From Fusobacteriota bacterium (GTDB lineage Bacteria > Fusobacteriota > Fusobacteriia > Bac17 > JAEWOZ01): 6,582 bases of DNA. Positions 1 through 5,716 of the stretch are shown here, in pieces; positions within the stretch are counted from its first letter, which is position 1; the number at the start of each line of letters is the position of its first letter. The stretch covers positions 1 through 6,582 of the forward strand of contig JAEWOZ010000052.1 of the NCBI GenBank assembly GCA_023399505.1, written 5' to 3'. Under the pieces are notes generated by a model. It was not told the origin of the DNA. It was given only the letters and a program-made list of their open reading frames with translations, and did not search any database. The translations under genes and the position numbers were made by a program.

Positions 1-320
1 CTCTAGCACTTCCTAAAGCTGCAGAAGTTAAAGCTTTAGAAGTAATAGAAAAAGATGGAGTAGAGAAAAAGAGTAGAGAACTAAAAATTTCTACCACTTC
101 TAAGGATACAGTTAAAAATATACTTAAAAAAGATAAAAAAATTGTTACAATTACTTTAAATGAGAATGCTTTCCCTATAAGCAGTGTAGATGAATTAATA
201 AACAATATAGAAGTAACAATAGAAGGCACCACTAAAGGTTTTGCACTTTTAAACGTAAAAGAAGATAGTTTAAATAATTTAAGTGAAAAAGAGAAAAAAG
301 AATATATAATTATTGAATAA
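1..320 (+). CDS. 3' end of a protein paralogous to the downstream lipoprotein (partial, unknown function)
   Basis: The gene enters from the left edge; codons are read from base 3 and run about 105 residues to TAA at 318-320. I do not recognise a named family. The sequence is Lys/Glu-rich and looks mostly like beta strands with a charged end. Its last 60 or so residues align with the C-terminus of the lipoprotein at 551-1777: ITLN matches ISLN, VTIEG matches LHIEG, a following F-x-hydrophobic-L-x-x-K segment matches, then L-x-NL, and both end in YIIIE. The last 18 nt, TATATAATTATTGAATAA, are identical in the two genes. I infer that it is a tandem paralogue and probably also a lipoprotein, but its N-terminus is outside the window so the signal peptide is unseen. 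A terminator follows 25 nt after the stop. Confidence 0.8.
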   Translation, partial: LALPKAAEVKALEVIEKDGVEKKSRELKISTTSKDTVKNILKKDKKIVTITLNENAFPISSVDELINNIEVTIEGTTKGFALLNVKEDSLNNLSEKEKKEYIIIE

Positions 321-345
321 TAGATTATTAAAAATTACATTTTTG

Positions 346-376
346 AAAAAATCAGGTTAGCTTCCTGATTTTTTTG
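346..376 (+). terminator. Rho-independent terminator after the upstream partial gene
   Basis: An 11-bp stem pairs AAAAAATCAGG (346-356) with CCTGATTTTTT (364-374) around a 7-nt loop, and the run of seven T (369-375) forms the tail. The A-tract on the left arm means it could also stop transcription from the other direction. It separates the partial gene from the lipoprotein-truA unit. The bases from 377 to about 480 are AT-rich and show no gene or RNA that I can support. Confidence 0.85.
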
Positions 377-491
377 TTAGAAAAAATCTCTCTTCTTTTA
401 TTAATCTTTAAGTTTTTCATTTTTAAATTTTAAAATTAAAAGTCTGAAAGTATTTTCAATAGTTTTGTAAAAATATTTACAGTGACCAAAT

Positions 492-521
492 TTGACACTC
501 CTTGACAAAAAGTTATATAAT
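492..521 (+). promoter_or_regulatory. Sigma-70-type promoter of the lipoprotein-truA unit
   Basis: A perfect -35 hexamer TTGACA at 492-497 and a perfect -10 hexamer TATAAT at 516-521 are 18 bp apart; an overlapping TATATA at 514-519 would give 16 bp. A second perfect TTGACA lies at 502-507, exactly 10 bp downstream of the first, too near the -10 to act as its -35. Transcription would start near 527-529, giving a leader of about 23 nt before the GTG start. The hexamers are seen directly; promoter activity is inferred. Confidence 0.8.
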
Positions 522-550
522 ATTGCAAAAATTATTAATAGAGGTGAAAA

Positions 551-1777
551 GTGAAAATTAAAAATTTATTACTAATAATTTTTCTAGCAGGGTGTTTTGG
601 TAACAACAGTGCAAAAGAAAAAGAAGAGAATAAAAGAAAACATAATAATGAAGAAGCAAAAAAAGATATAAGAGATAAAACTCAAGAAAATTTAGAAGCT
701 GAAAAGGCCTCAATTGAGAAAAGAATAAAAGAATTAGATGCTAAGATAGAAGAACTTCAAAATTCCGCAGAAACTTCAAAGGAACAAATTAAAGAAGATT
801 TAGAAACCTTTAAAAAAGCTAAAGAGGATTGTGAACAACATATTAAAGACCTTAACGATAAGAATACAAAAATAGATTCATTAGAACAAAAAAGGAAACT
901 TTTAGAAACTACTTTAGACGCAACAGAAGATATAAAAAGAAGACATGAAGAAGGAAAGAAAACTGCCAAATTAGAAGAAGAAGAGAGACAAAGATTAATA
1001 AGTCAAGAAAAAGAAGCTAAGAAGCAAGAGGAAGAAGAGAGAAAAGCTAACCAAGAAGAAGCTGATAGATTAGCTGAAGAGGAAAGACAAAGACAAATAT
1101 CTGAACAAGAAAAGACTCATGAAGAAGCTAAGAAGCAAGAGGAAGAAGAGAGAAAAGCTAATCAAGAAGAAGCTGATAGATTAGCTGAAGAGGAAAGACA
1201 GAGACAAATATCTGAACAAGAAAAAGATCATGAAGAAGCTAAGAAGCAAGAAAAAGAAGAGAGAAAAGCCAACCAAGAAGAAGCTGATAGATTAGCTGAA
1301 GAAGAAAGACAAAGATTAATAAATAATAGAGAAGAATCTATTGTCAGGCAAGTAACATCATCATTTAATTTTGAAGTAGGTACTCAAAACTTGAATATTA
1401 AAAAGGAAGATATACTTTCCGGCCAAATAAAGGGAATTGTAATATCTGAAGCCTTTTATTTAAATGCAAATCAAATAAAAATAGGTCCTGTTCCAAAGAA
1501 TATTGAAATAGTAGCAAAAAAAATGAGTGGTAAAAATACTACTCAAAAAAATGTATATGTTCAAGAAGTATCATTTGATAATTTCAAGGCTTACGAAATT
1601 AGTTTAAATGTTGATTACTGTAAGCAAGAGCAAACGCCTCTTCCTTTTAACCTAGATTTGCATATTGAAGGTGAGAAGAGGGAATTTAGCATTTTGAGAT
1701 ACAAAACTCCTAACTTAGAAAATTTAAAAAAACAGTTAAATAAAGCTGATAACAAAGATTATATAATTATTGAATAA
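551..1777 (+). CDS. Predicted lipoprotein with charged helical repeat stalk and unknown C-terminal domain
   Basis: A 408-residue protein starting at GTG behind a good SD (GAGGTGA, 541-547). Residues 1-15 are a type II signal peptide: two lysines, a hydrophobic core (LLLIIFLAG) and lipobox L-A-G-C with the lipid cysteine at 15. Phe follows the cysteine, not Asp, so in a Gram-negative cell it would not be held in the inner membrane by the classical +2 rule. Residues about 20-260 are almost wholly Glu, Lys, Arg, Gln and Ala and should form a long coiled coil or single alpha helix; a 37-residue repeat occupies 155-257. Residues about 265-408 are less charged, look beta-rich, and are shared with the partial gene at 1-320, ending YIIIE. 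I do not recognise this domain. The layout (lipid anchor, stalk, terminal domain) suggests a surface or periplasmic protein, for example adhesin-like, but that is inference. Only 14 nt separate it from truA. Confidence 0.85.
   Translation: MKIKNLLLIIFLAGCFGNNSAKEKEENKRKHNNEEAKKDIRDKTQENLEAEKASIEKRIKELDAKIEELQNSAETSKEQIKEDLETFKKAKEDCEQHIKDLNDKNTKIDSLEQKRKLLETTLDATEDIKRRHEEGKKTAKLEEEERQRLISQEKEAKKQEEEERKANQEEADRLAEEERQRQISEQEKTHEEAKKQEEEERKANQEEADRLAEEERQRQISEQEKDHEEAKKQEKEERKANQEEADRLAEEERQRLINNREESIVRQVTSSFNFEVGTQNLNIKKEDILSGQIKGIVISEAFYLNANQIKIGPVPKNIEIVAKKMSGKNTTQKNVYVQEVSFDNFKAYEISLNVDYCKQEQTPLPFNLDLHIEGEKREFSILRYKTPNLENLKKQLNKADNKDYIIIE
1013..1321 (+). repeat. In-frame 111-bp tandem repeat in the lipoprotein stalk, about 2.8 copies
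   Basis: Units are 1013-1123, 1124-1234 and a partial third at 1235-1321, each encoding 37 residues that begin EAKKQE and include RKANQEEADRLAEEERQRQI. Units 1 and 2 differ at about 5 of 111 bases (for example AAC/AAT and CAA/CAG), and unit 3 diverges a little more and ends RLI in place of RQI. A degenerate piece of the same unit (LEEEERQRLISQEK) precedes the array at residues 141-154. The near identity at silent sites points to recent duplication or ongoing homogenisation. The unit is a multiple of three, so copy-number change would keep the frame. Confidence 0.95.
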
Positions 1778-1791
1778 ATTTAATATCCAAA

Positions 1792-2526
1792 ATGAGAAAT
1801 ATAAAGATAAAGATAGCTTATGATGGAAACAATTTTTATGGTTATCAAAAACAGAATAAAGATAGAACAGTCCAAAATGAGATAGAAGAAAAATTAGAAA
1901 TAATATTAAACCATAAGGTTAAGACTTTTGGAGCGGGAAGAACCGATAGAGGAGTTCATGCAATAACTCAGGTAGTTAATTTTAATACTGAGAATTCGAT
2001 CCCAACTGAAGGTCTTTTCTTACATTTAAAAGATATAATTTCGCCTGACATACATATTTATAAAGTAAGTGAAGTACCTTTAGATTTTCATTCTAGGTTT
2101 TCTGCTAAAGCACGAGCTTATATCTATAAGATGAAATTAAGAGAAGATTCATCTATTTTCGAAAGAAATTATTATCATTTTATAGAAAAAGAGATAGATA
2201 TAGAAAAATTTAATGATTTAATAAAGGTTTTAAAAGGGAAACATGATTTTAAATCTTTTGCTCGAAAGATAGAAAGAGGTTCTGATACAGTAAGAGAAAT
2301 ATCAGATATAGAGCTGATAAAGGAAAAAAATGAATATAAACTTTATATCAAAGCTAATGGATTTCTAAGAGGGATGGTTAGAATCATTGTAGCCTCTTCT
2401 CTATTAGAATATTTTGGAGAAAGACCTAAGAGCTATTTATTGAATAAATTAAAAATTCCTAATCATGCTGATGAAAAATTTGTAGCAAAAGCTCAAGGAT
2501 TATATTTATATGAAATTTTTTATTAA
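1792..2526 (+). CDS. truA: tRNA pseudouridine(38-40) synthase TruA
   Basis: A 244-residue cytoplasmic enzyme, at the short end of the normal TruA range, that isomerises uridine to pseudouridine at positions 38-40 of the tRNA anticodon arm. The N-terminal half opens IKIAYDGNNFYGYQKQ, close to the family's usual AYDGTxFxGWQ. The catalytic loop GAGRTDRGVHA places the nucleophilic Asp at residue 52 (E. coli Asp60). Further family marks are the AYIYKMKL strand near residues 108-116, GKHDFKSFAR near 149-158, and the C-terminal ANGFLRGMVRIIV near 188-200. ATG at 1792 is the only good start before the IAYDG motif. It has no SD: the 14-nt gap after the lipoprotein stop is TTTAATATCCAAAA. With no promoter or terminator in the gap, it probably shares the lipoprotein transcript and may rely on translational coupling. 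A weak hairpin terminator overlaps its stop. Confidence 0.97.
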   Translation: MRNIKIKIAYDGNNFYGYQKQNKDRTVQNEIEEKLEIILNHKVKTFGAGRTDRGVHAITQVVNFNTENSIPTEGLFLHLKDIISPDIHIYKVSEVPLDFHSRFSAKARAYIYKMKLREDSSIFERNYYHFIEKEIDIEKFNDLIKVLKGKHDFKSFARKIERGSDTVREISDIELIKEKNEYKLYIKANGFLRGMVRIIVASSLLEYFGERPKSYLLNKLKIPNHADEKFVAKAQGLYLYEIFY

Positions 2527-2550
2527 AGAAGTTAAAAAAACTTCTTTTTT
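2525..2550 (+). terminator. AT-rich hairpin terminator after truA
   Basis: AAAGAAGTT (2525-2533) pairs perfectly with AACTTCTTT (2539-2547) around an A5 loop, and the T run continues to 2550. The left arm starts inside the truA stop codon. With only two G-C pairs the stem is weak, so some read-through into the str operon is possible. The mirrored A and T tracts could make it work on both strands. From 2551 to 2611 I see only AT-rich spacer. Confidence 0.7.
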
Positions 2551-2611
2551 AGTGTATAATTTTCTAATGAAAATTGCATAAAAAAATATTTTAGTTTGTA
2601 TTATAAAACTA

Positions 2612-2640
2612 TTGACAGCTCCTCTGATTATTGATATAAT
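2612..2640 (+). promoter_or_regulatory. Perfect-consensus sigma-70 promoter of the str operon
   Basis: TTGACA (2612-2617), a 17-bp spacer and TATAAT (2635-2640) match the consensus in every hexamer position and in spacing. TGA directly before the -10 (2632-2634) is also an extended -10 TGn element. The start of transcription should lie near 2647, giving a leader of about 67 nt that is AT-rich and has no clear attenuator. The strength suits ribosomal protein and elongation factor genes. Confidence 0.9.
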
Positions 2641-2644
2641 CAGA
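2623..2644 (+). promoter_or_regulatory. Operator-like inverted repeat over the -10 of the str promoter
   Basis: Arms TCTGATTAT (2623-2631) and ATAATCAGA (2636-2644) are perfect reverse complements, 9 bp each, around TGAT. The repeat covers the end of the spacer, the whole -10 box and the bases just after it, where a bound protein would block RNA polymerase. The symmetry is seen directly; that a regulator binds here is inference. Part of the symmetry follows from TATAAT being AT-rich, but the flanking TCTG/CAGA is not explained by that. Confidence 0.45.
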
Positions 2645-2703
2645 CCATTAACTAAATTTTTTGAATTAATTCTTAATGATTTTTAAAGTAAATAAATTCA
2701 CAT

Positions 2704-2709
2704 GGAGGT
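2704..2709 (+). promoter_or_regulatory. Shine-Dalgarno site that sets the rpsL start at TTG
   Basis: GGAGGT is a near-full anti-SD match and sits four bases before TTG at 2714. The in-frame ATG at 2702 overlaps this SD and has no SD of its own, so it is unlikely to be the start used. Confidence 0.8.
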
Positions 2710-2713
2710 CTTT

Positions 2714-3100
2714 TTGACTTTTAATCAATTAGTAAAAAAGGGAAGAAAAACAAGAGTAAAGAGAGTTAAAAAACCTGCTCTTAAAGGTAACCCTTTAAAA
2801 AGAGGAGTATGCGTTAAAGTAACAACAATGACTCCTAAAAAACCTAACTCTGCTATAAGAAAAATAGCCAGAGTTAAATTAACAACAGGAACTGAAATAA
2901 CAGCATATATTCCTGGAATAGGGCATAATCTTCAAGAGCACTCTATGGTTTTGATAAGAGGCGGAAGAAGACCTGATTTACCTGGTATAAACTATACAAT
3001 AGTTAGAGGCGTGCTTGATGCGGGTGGCGTTGAAAGCAGAAGACAGGGAAGATCTTTATATGGTTCTAAAAAAGATAAAGGCACAGCTAAGAAAAAATAG
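2714..3100 (+). CDS. rpsL: 30S ribosomal protein S12
   Basis: A 128-residue S12 from the TTG start (132 from the ATG at 2702), a little longer than E. coli's 124. S12 lies at the 30S decoding centre and controls tRNA selection accuracy. The TTG start gives [12 protein letters not shown], matching the usual NQLVRKGR beginning. Conserved segments follow: KRGVC (30-34), [11 protein letters not shown] (40-50) with the decoding-site lysine at 42, GHNLQEHS (70-77), IRGG (81-84), DLPG (88-91) and RSLYG (113-117). Asp88 is the residue methylthiolated by RimO in other bacteria. The usual GGRVKDLPG reads GGRRPDLPG here, so Pro87 replaces the lysine known as Lys87 in E. coli. The C-terminus is a short lysine-rich tail. 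It is first in the str operon, nine bases before rpsG. Confidence 0.97.
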   Translation: MTFNQLVKKGRKTRVKRVKKPALKGNPLKRGVCVKVTTMTPKKPNSAIRKIARVKLTTGTEITAYIPGIGHNLQEHSMVLIRGGRRPDLPGINYTIVRGVLDAGGVESRRQGRSLYGSKKDKGTAKKK

Positions 3101-3109
3101 GAGGTTGTT

Positions 3110-3577
3110 TTGAGAAAAAGCAAAGCTGAAATAAGACAGGTAGTACCTGATAGTGTTTACAATAATAAGATAATAACAAAATTTATAAATGGTCTTATGT
3201 TAGATGGTAAAAAATCTTTAGCAGAAAAAATTTTCTATACAGCTTTAAAAAAAGTTGAAGAAAAAACAAAACAACCTGCTTTAGATATCTTTCTTCAAGC
3301 GATTGAAAAAGTAAAACCAGTAGTTGAAGTTAAATCAAGAAGAATTGGTGGAGCAACTTATCAAGTTCCTTTTGAAGTTAGAAAAACAAGATCTCAATCT
3401 TTAGCCATAAAATGGTTAGTAAAATTCGCAAGAGAAAGAAAAGAATATGAGATGATTGATAGGCTAACAAATGAAATAATAGACGCTTCAAGATCTGAAG
3501 GTAACACTTTTAAGAAGAAAGAAGAAGTGCATAAAATAGCTGAATCAAATAAAGCTTTTGCTCATTATAAATGGTAA
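3110..3577 (+). CDS. rpsG: 30S ribosomal protein S7
   Basis: A 155-residue protein, standard length for S7, which binds the 3' major domain of 16S rRNA, starts assembly of the 30S head and lines the E-site path. Recognisable parts are [17 protein letters not shown] (11-27), [16 protein letters not shown] (31-46), [19 protein letters not shown] (73-91), LAIKWLV (98-104) and the end of the family, [11 protein letters not shown] (145-155). The start is TTG at 3110, five bases after AGGAGG (3099-3104), which overlaps the rpsL TAG stop. No ATG is available in the first 29 codons. The nine-base gap after rpsL is too short for the intercistronic S7-binding structure used for autoregulation in E. coli. 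Confidence 0.97.
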   Translation: MRKSKAEIRQVVPDSVYNNKIITKFINGLMLDGKKSLAEKIFYTALKKVEEKTKQPALDIFLQAIEKVKPVVEVKSRRIGGATYQVPFEVRKTRSQSLAIKWLVKFARERKEYEMIDRLTNEIIDASRSEGNTFKKKEEVHKIAESNKAFAHYKW

Positions 3578-3587
3578 ATTTAAAAAG

Positions 3588-3594
3588 AAAGGTG
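3588..3594 (+). promoter_or_regulatory. Shine-Dalgarno site that sets the fusA start at ATG 3603
   Basis: AAAGGTG lies eight bases before ATG at 3603. It supports that start over the in-frame TTG at 3558, which lies inside rpsG and would add 15 residues not found in EF-G. Confidence 0.8.
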
Positions 3595-3602
3595 AAAAAA
3601 TT

Positions 3603-5702
3603 ATGAGTACGACGAGGAAAATTTCTTTAGAGAAAACTAGAAATATAGGTATTATTGCTCATATAGATGCTGGTAAAACAACTACCACTGAACGTATTTT
3701 GTTCTACACTGGTCTTATTCATAAGATAGGTGAAGTGCACGAAGGTGAAACAACCACTGACTGGATGGAACAAGAGAAGGAAAGAGGTATAACAATTACC
3801 GCTGCTGCAATTTCATGTTTTTGGAAAGATCATAGAATTAATATAATTGATACTCCAGGTCACATAGATTTTACAGTAGAAGTAGAGCGTTCCTTAAGAG
3901 TTCTTGATGGTGCTGTAATAGTTTTCTGTGGAGTAGGTGGTGTTCAACCGCAATCAGAAACAGTATGGAGACAATCTGATAGATATGGCGTTCCTAAAAT
4001 AGCTTATGTAAATAAGTTAGATAGAGTAGGAGCAGATTTCCTAAATGTAGTTAGTGAAATAGAAAATAAATTAGGAGCAAATGCGCTCCCTTTAAATCTA
4101 CCTATAGGAAAAGAATCAGATTTTGTAGGAATAATAGATCTTATAAAGATGAAATCTATAATTTATAGTAGTCATGATACAAGAGGATCCGTATTTGAAA
4201 TTAAAGATATCCCTGCTGAATTAAAAGCAGATGCTGAAAAAGCAAGGGAGAAAATGATCGAAAAGCTTGCAGACGTAGATGATGAAGTAATGGAAAAATA
4301 TTTAGCAGGCGAAGAGCTAGATGAAGAATTTCTAAAGAGAGCTGTTAGAAGAGCTACAGTAAAAAATAAGATTGTTGCTGTAACAGCAGGAAGCTCATTT
4401 AAAAATAAAGGTGTACAAGCTTTATTGGATAACATTATAGAATATTTGCCTTCTCCTCAAGATATTGGAGAGATTCCTGGTAAAATGACAGGACATCATC
4501 CTAACACAGGCGAAGAACTTATAAGAAATATAGATGATAATGAAAAATTCTCAGCTTTAGCGTTCAAAATAATGTCAGACCCATTCGTAGGAAAATTAAC
4601 TTTCTTTAGAGTATATTCAGGTACTTTGGAAAAAGGGAGCTATGTTTATAATTCTACTAAAGATAAAAAAGAGAGAATGGGTAGAATTTTACAGATGCAC
4701 GCTAATAAGCGAACTGAATTAGATAAAGTATTTGCTGGAGATATAGCATGCGCTGTAGGGCTAAAAGATACTACAACAGGTGACACATTATGTGACATTG
4801 ACAATTTAATAGTACTTCATGCTATGAAATTTCCAACTCCTGTTATGTCTATAGCAGTAGAACCTAAAACAAAAGCAGACCAAGATAAAATGAGTATAGC
4901 TTTACAGAAATTAGCTGAAGAAGATCCAACCTTTACTGTAAAAATTGATCATGAAACTGGTCAAACAATTATCTCAGGAATGGGTGAATTACATTTAGAA
5001 ATAATTGTGGATAGAATGAAGAGAGAATATAAGGTAGAAGCTAATATAGGAAAACCACAGGTAGCTTATAGAGAAGCTATTAAAAAACCTGTTGAATCAG
5101 AAGGAAAATACATTAAACAAAGTGGCGGTCGTGGACAATATGGTCATGTAGTCATTAAAGTGGAACCACTTGAAAGATCAAAAGGCTTTGAATTTGTTAA
5201 TAAAATAGTAGGCGGTGTAATTCCTAAGGAATATATTCCAGCTATCGAAAAAGGTATAGTAGAAGCTATGGAAAGTGGAGTATTAGCAGGTTATCCTGTT
5301 CAAGATATAAAAATTACACTTTTTGATGGATCCTATCATGATGTAGACTCTTCTGAAATCGCCTTTAAAATAGCCGGTTCTATGGCATTTAAAGATGCGA
5401 TGAAGAAAGCTTCGCCTATAATATTAGAGCCTATAATGAAAGTAGAAACTGTAACTCCCGAAGAATATTTAGGAGACATTATAGGGGATATAAATTCTCG
5501 AAGAGGAAAAATAGAGGAGATGCTCGAAAAGTCTAGAATGAAAATAATAAACTCTAGAGTACCTTTATCATCAATGTTTGGTTATAGTACAGACATAAGA
5601 TCAAAATCACAAGGAAGAGCAACATTCAGCATGGAACTAAACGGATATGAAGAAGTTCCACAAGCAGTTGCAAATAAAATTATTGAAGAAAGAGCCAAAT
5701 AA
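3603..5702 (+). CDS. fusA: Translation elongation factor G (EF-G)
   Basis: A 699-residue GTPase of normal EF-G length that drives tRNA-mRNA translocation and, with RRF, ribosome recycling. The G domain (about 1-285) has G1 [12 protein letters not shown] (19-30), switch I RGITI (61-65), G3 DTPGH (83-87) with the GTPase-activating His87, and G4 NKLD (137-140). Domain II (about 310-400) includes [15 protein letters not shown]. Domain III includes GMGELHLEI. Domain IV contains GGRGQYGHV and [15 protein letters not shown], the part that enters the decoding site. Domain V contains [16 protein letters not shown]. All GTPase motifs are intact, and the coherent position in the str operon marks it as the main translocation factor, not a tetracycline-resistance or EF-G2 relative. 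It starts 25 nt after rpsG; its TAA stop overlaps the SD of tuf. Confidence 0.98.
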   Translation: MSTTRKISLEKTRNIGIIAHIDAGKTTTTERILFYTGLIHKIGEVHEGETTTDWMEQEKERGITITAAAISCFWKDHRINIIDTPGHIDFTVEVERSLRVLDGAVIVFCGVGGVQPQSETVWRQSDRYGVPKIAYVNKLDRVGADFLNVVSEIENKLGANALPLNLPIGKESDFVGIIDLIKMKSIIYSSHDTRGSVFEIKDIPAELKADAEKAREKMIEKLADVDDEVMEKYLAGEELDEEFLKRAVRRATVKNKIVAVTAGSSFKNKGVQALLDNIIEYLPSPQDIGEIPGKMTGHHPNTGEELIRNIDDNEKFSALAFKIMSDPFVGKLTFFRVYSGTLEKGSYVYNSTKDKKERMGRILQMHANKRTELDKVFAGDIACAVGLKDTTTGDTLCDIDNLIVLHAMKFPTPVMSIAVEPKTKADQDKMSIALQKLAEEDPTFTVKIDHETGQTIISGMGELHLEIIVDRMKREYKVEANIGKPQVAYREAIKKPVESEGKYIKQSGGRGQYGHVVIKVEPLERSKGFEFVNKIVGGVIPKEYIPAIEKGIVEAMESGVLAGYPVQDIKITLFDGSYHDVDSSEIAFKIAGSMAFKDAMKKASPIILEPIMKVETVTPEEYLGDIIGDINSRRGKIEEMLEKSRMKIINSRVPLSSMFGYSTDIRSKSQGRATFSMELNGYEEVPQAVANKIIEERAK

Positions 5703-5716
5703 GGAGGAATTATTAA

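Noticed and set aside
426..437. AATTTTAAAATT palindrome between the terminator and the lipoprotein promoter
   Set aside because: A/T-only palindromes are expected by chance at this base composition; no conserved context.
757..969. 70-codon open frame on the - strand inside the lipoprotein gene
   Set aside because: It mirrors the purine-rich stalk sequence, has a low-complexity Ser/Phe/Leu product and no promoter or SD; a shadow of the + strand gene.
2555..2560. Extra TATAAT upstream of the str promoter
   Set aside because: No acceptable -35 at 16-18 bp upstream, where the truA terminator hairpin lies; likely chance in AT-rich spacer.
2642..2711. AGACC (2642-2646) could pair with GGTCT (2707-2711) and hide the rpsL SD
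   Set aside because: Only 5 bp, over 60 nt apart, and the left arm lies at or before the predicted transcription start.
2702..2713. ATG start for rpsL
   Set aside because: The ATG overlaps the GGAGGT SD and adds four residues not seen in S12; TTG 2714 matches the family start.
3558..3602. Upstream in-frame TTG start for fusA overlapping rpsG
   Set aside because: Would add 15 non-EF-G residues; ATG 3603 has a proper SD and gives the normal N-terminus.
4172..4435. 87-codon open frame on the - strand inside fusA
   Set aside because: Ser/Ala-rich shadow of the EF-G coding sequence, with no family resemblance.
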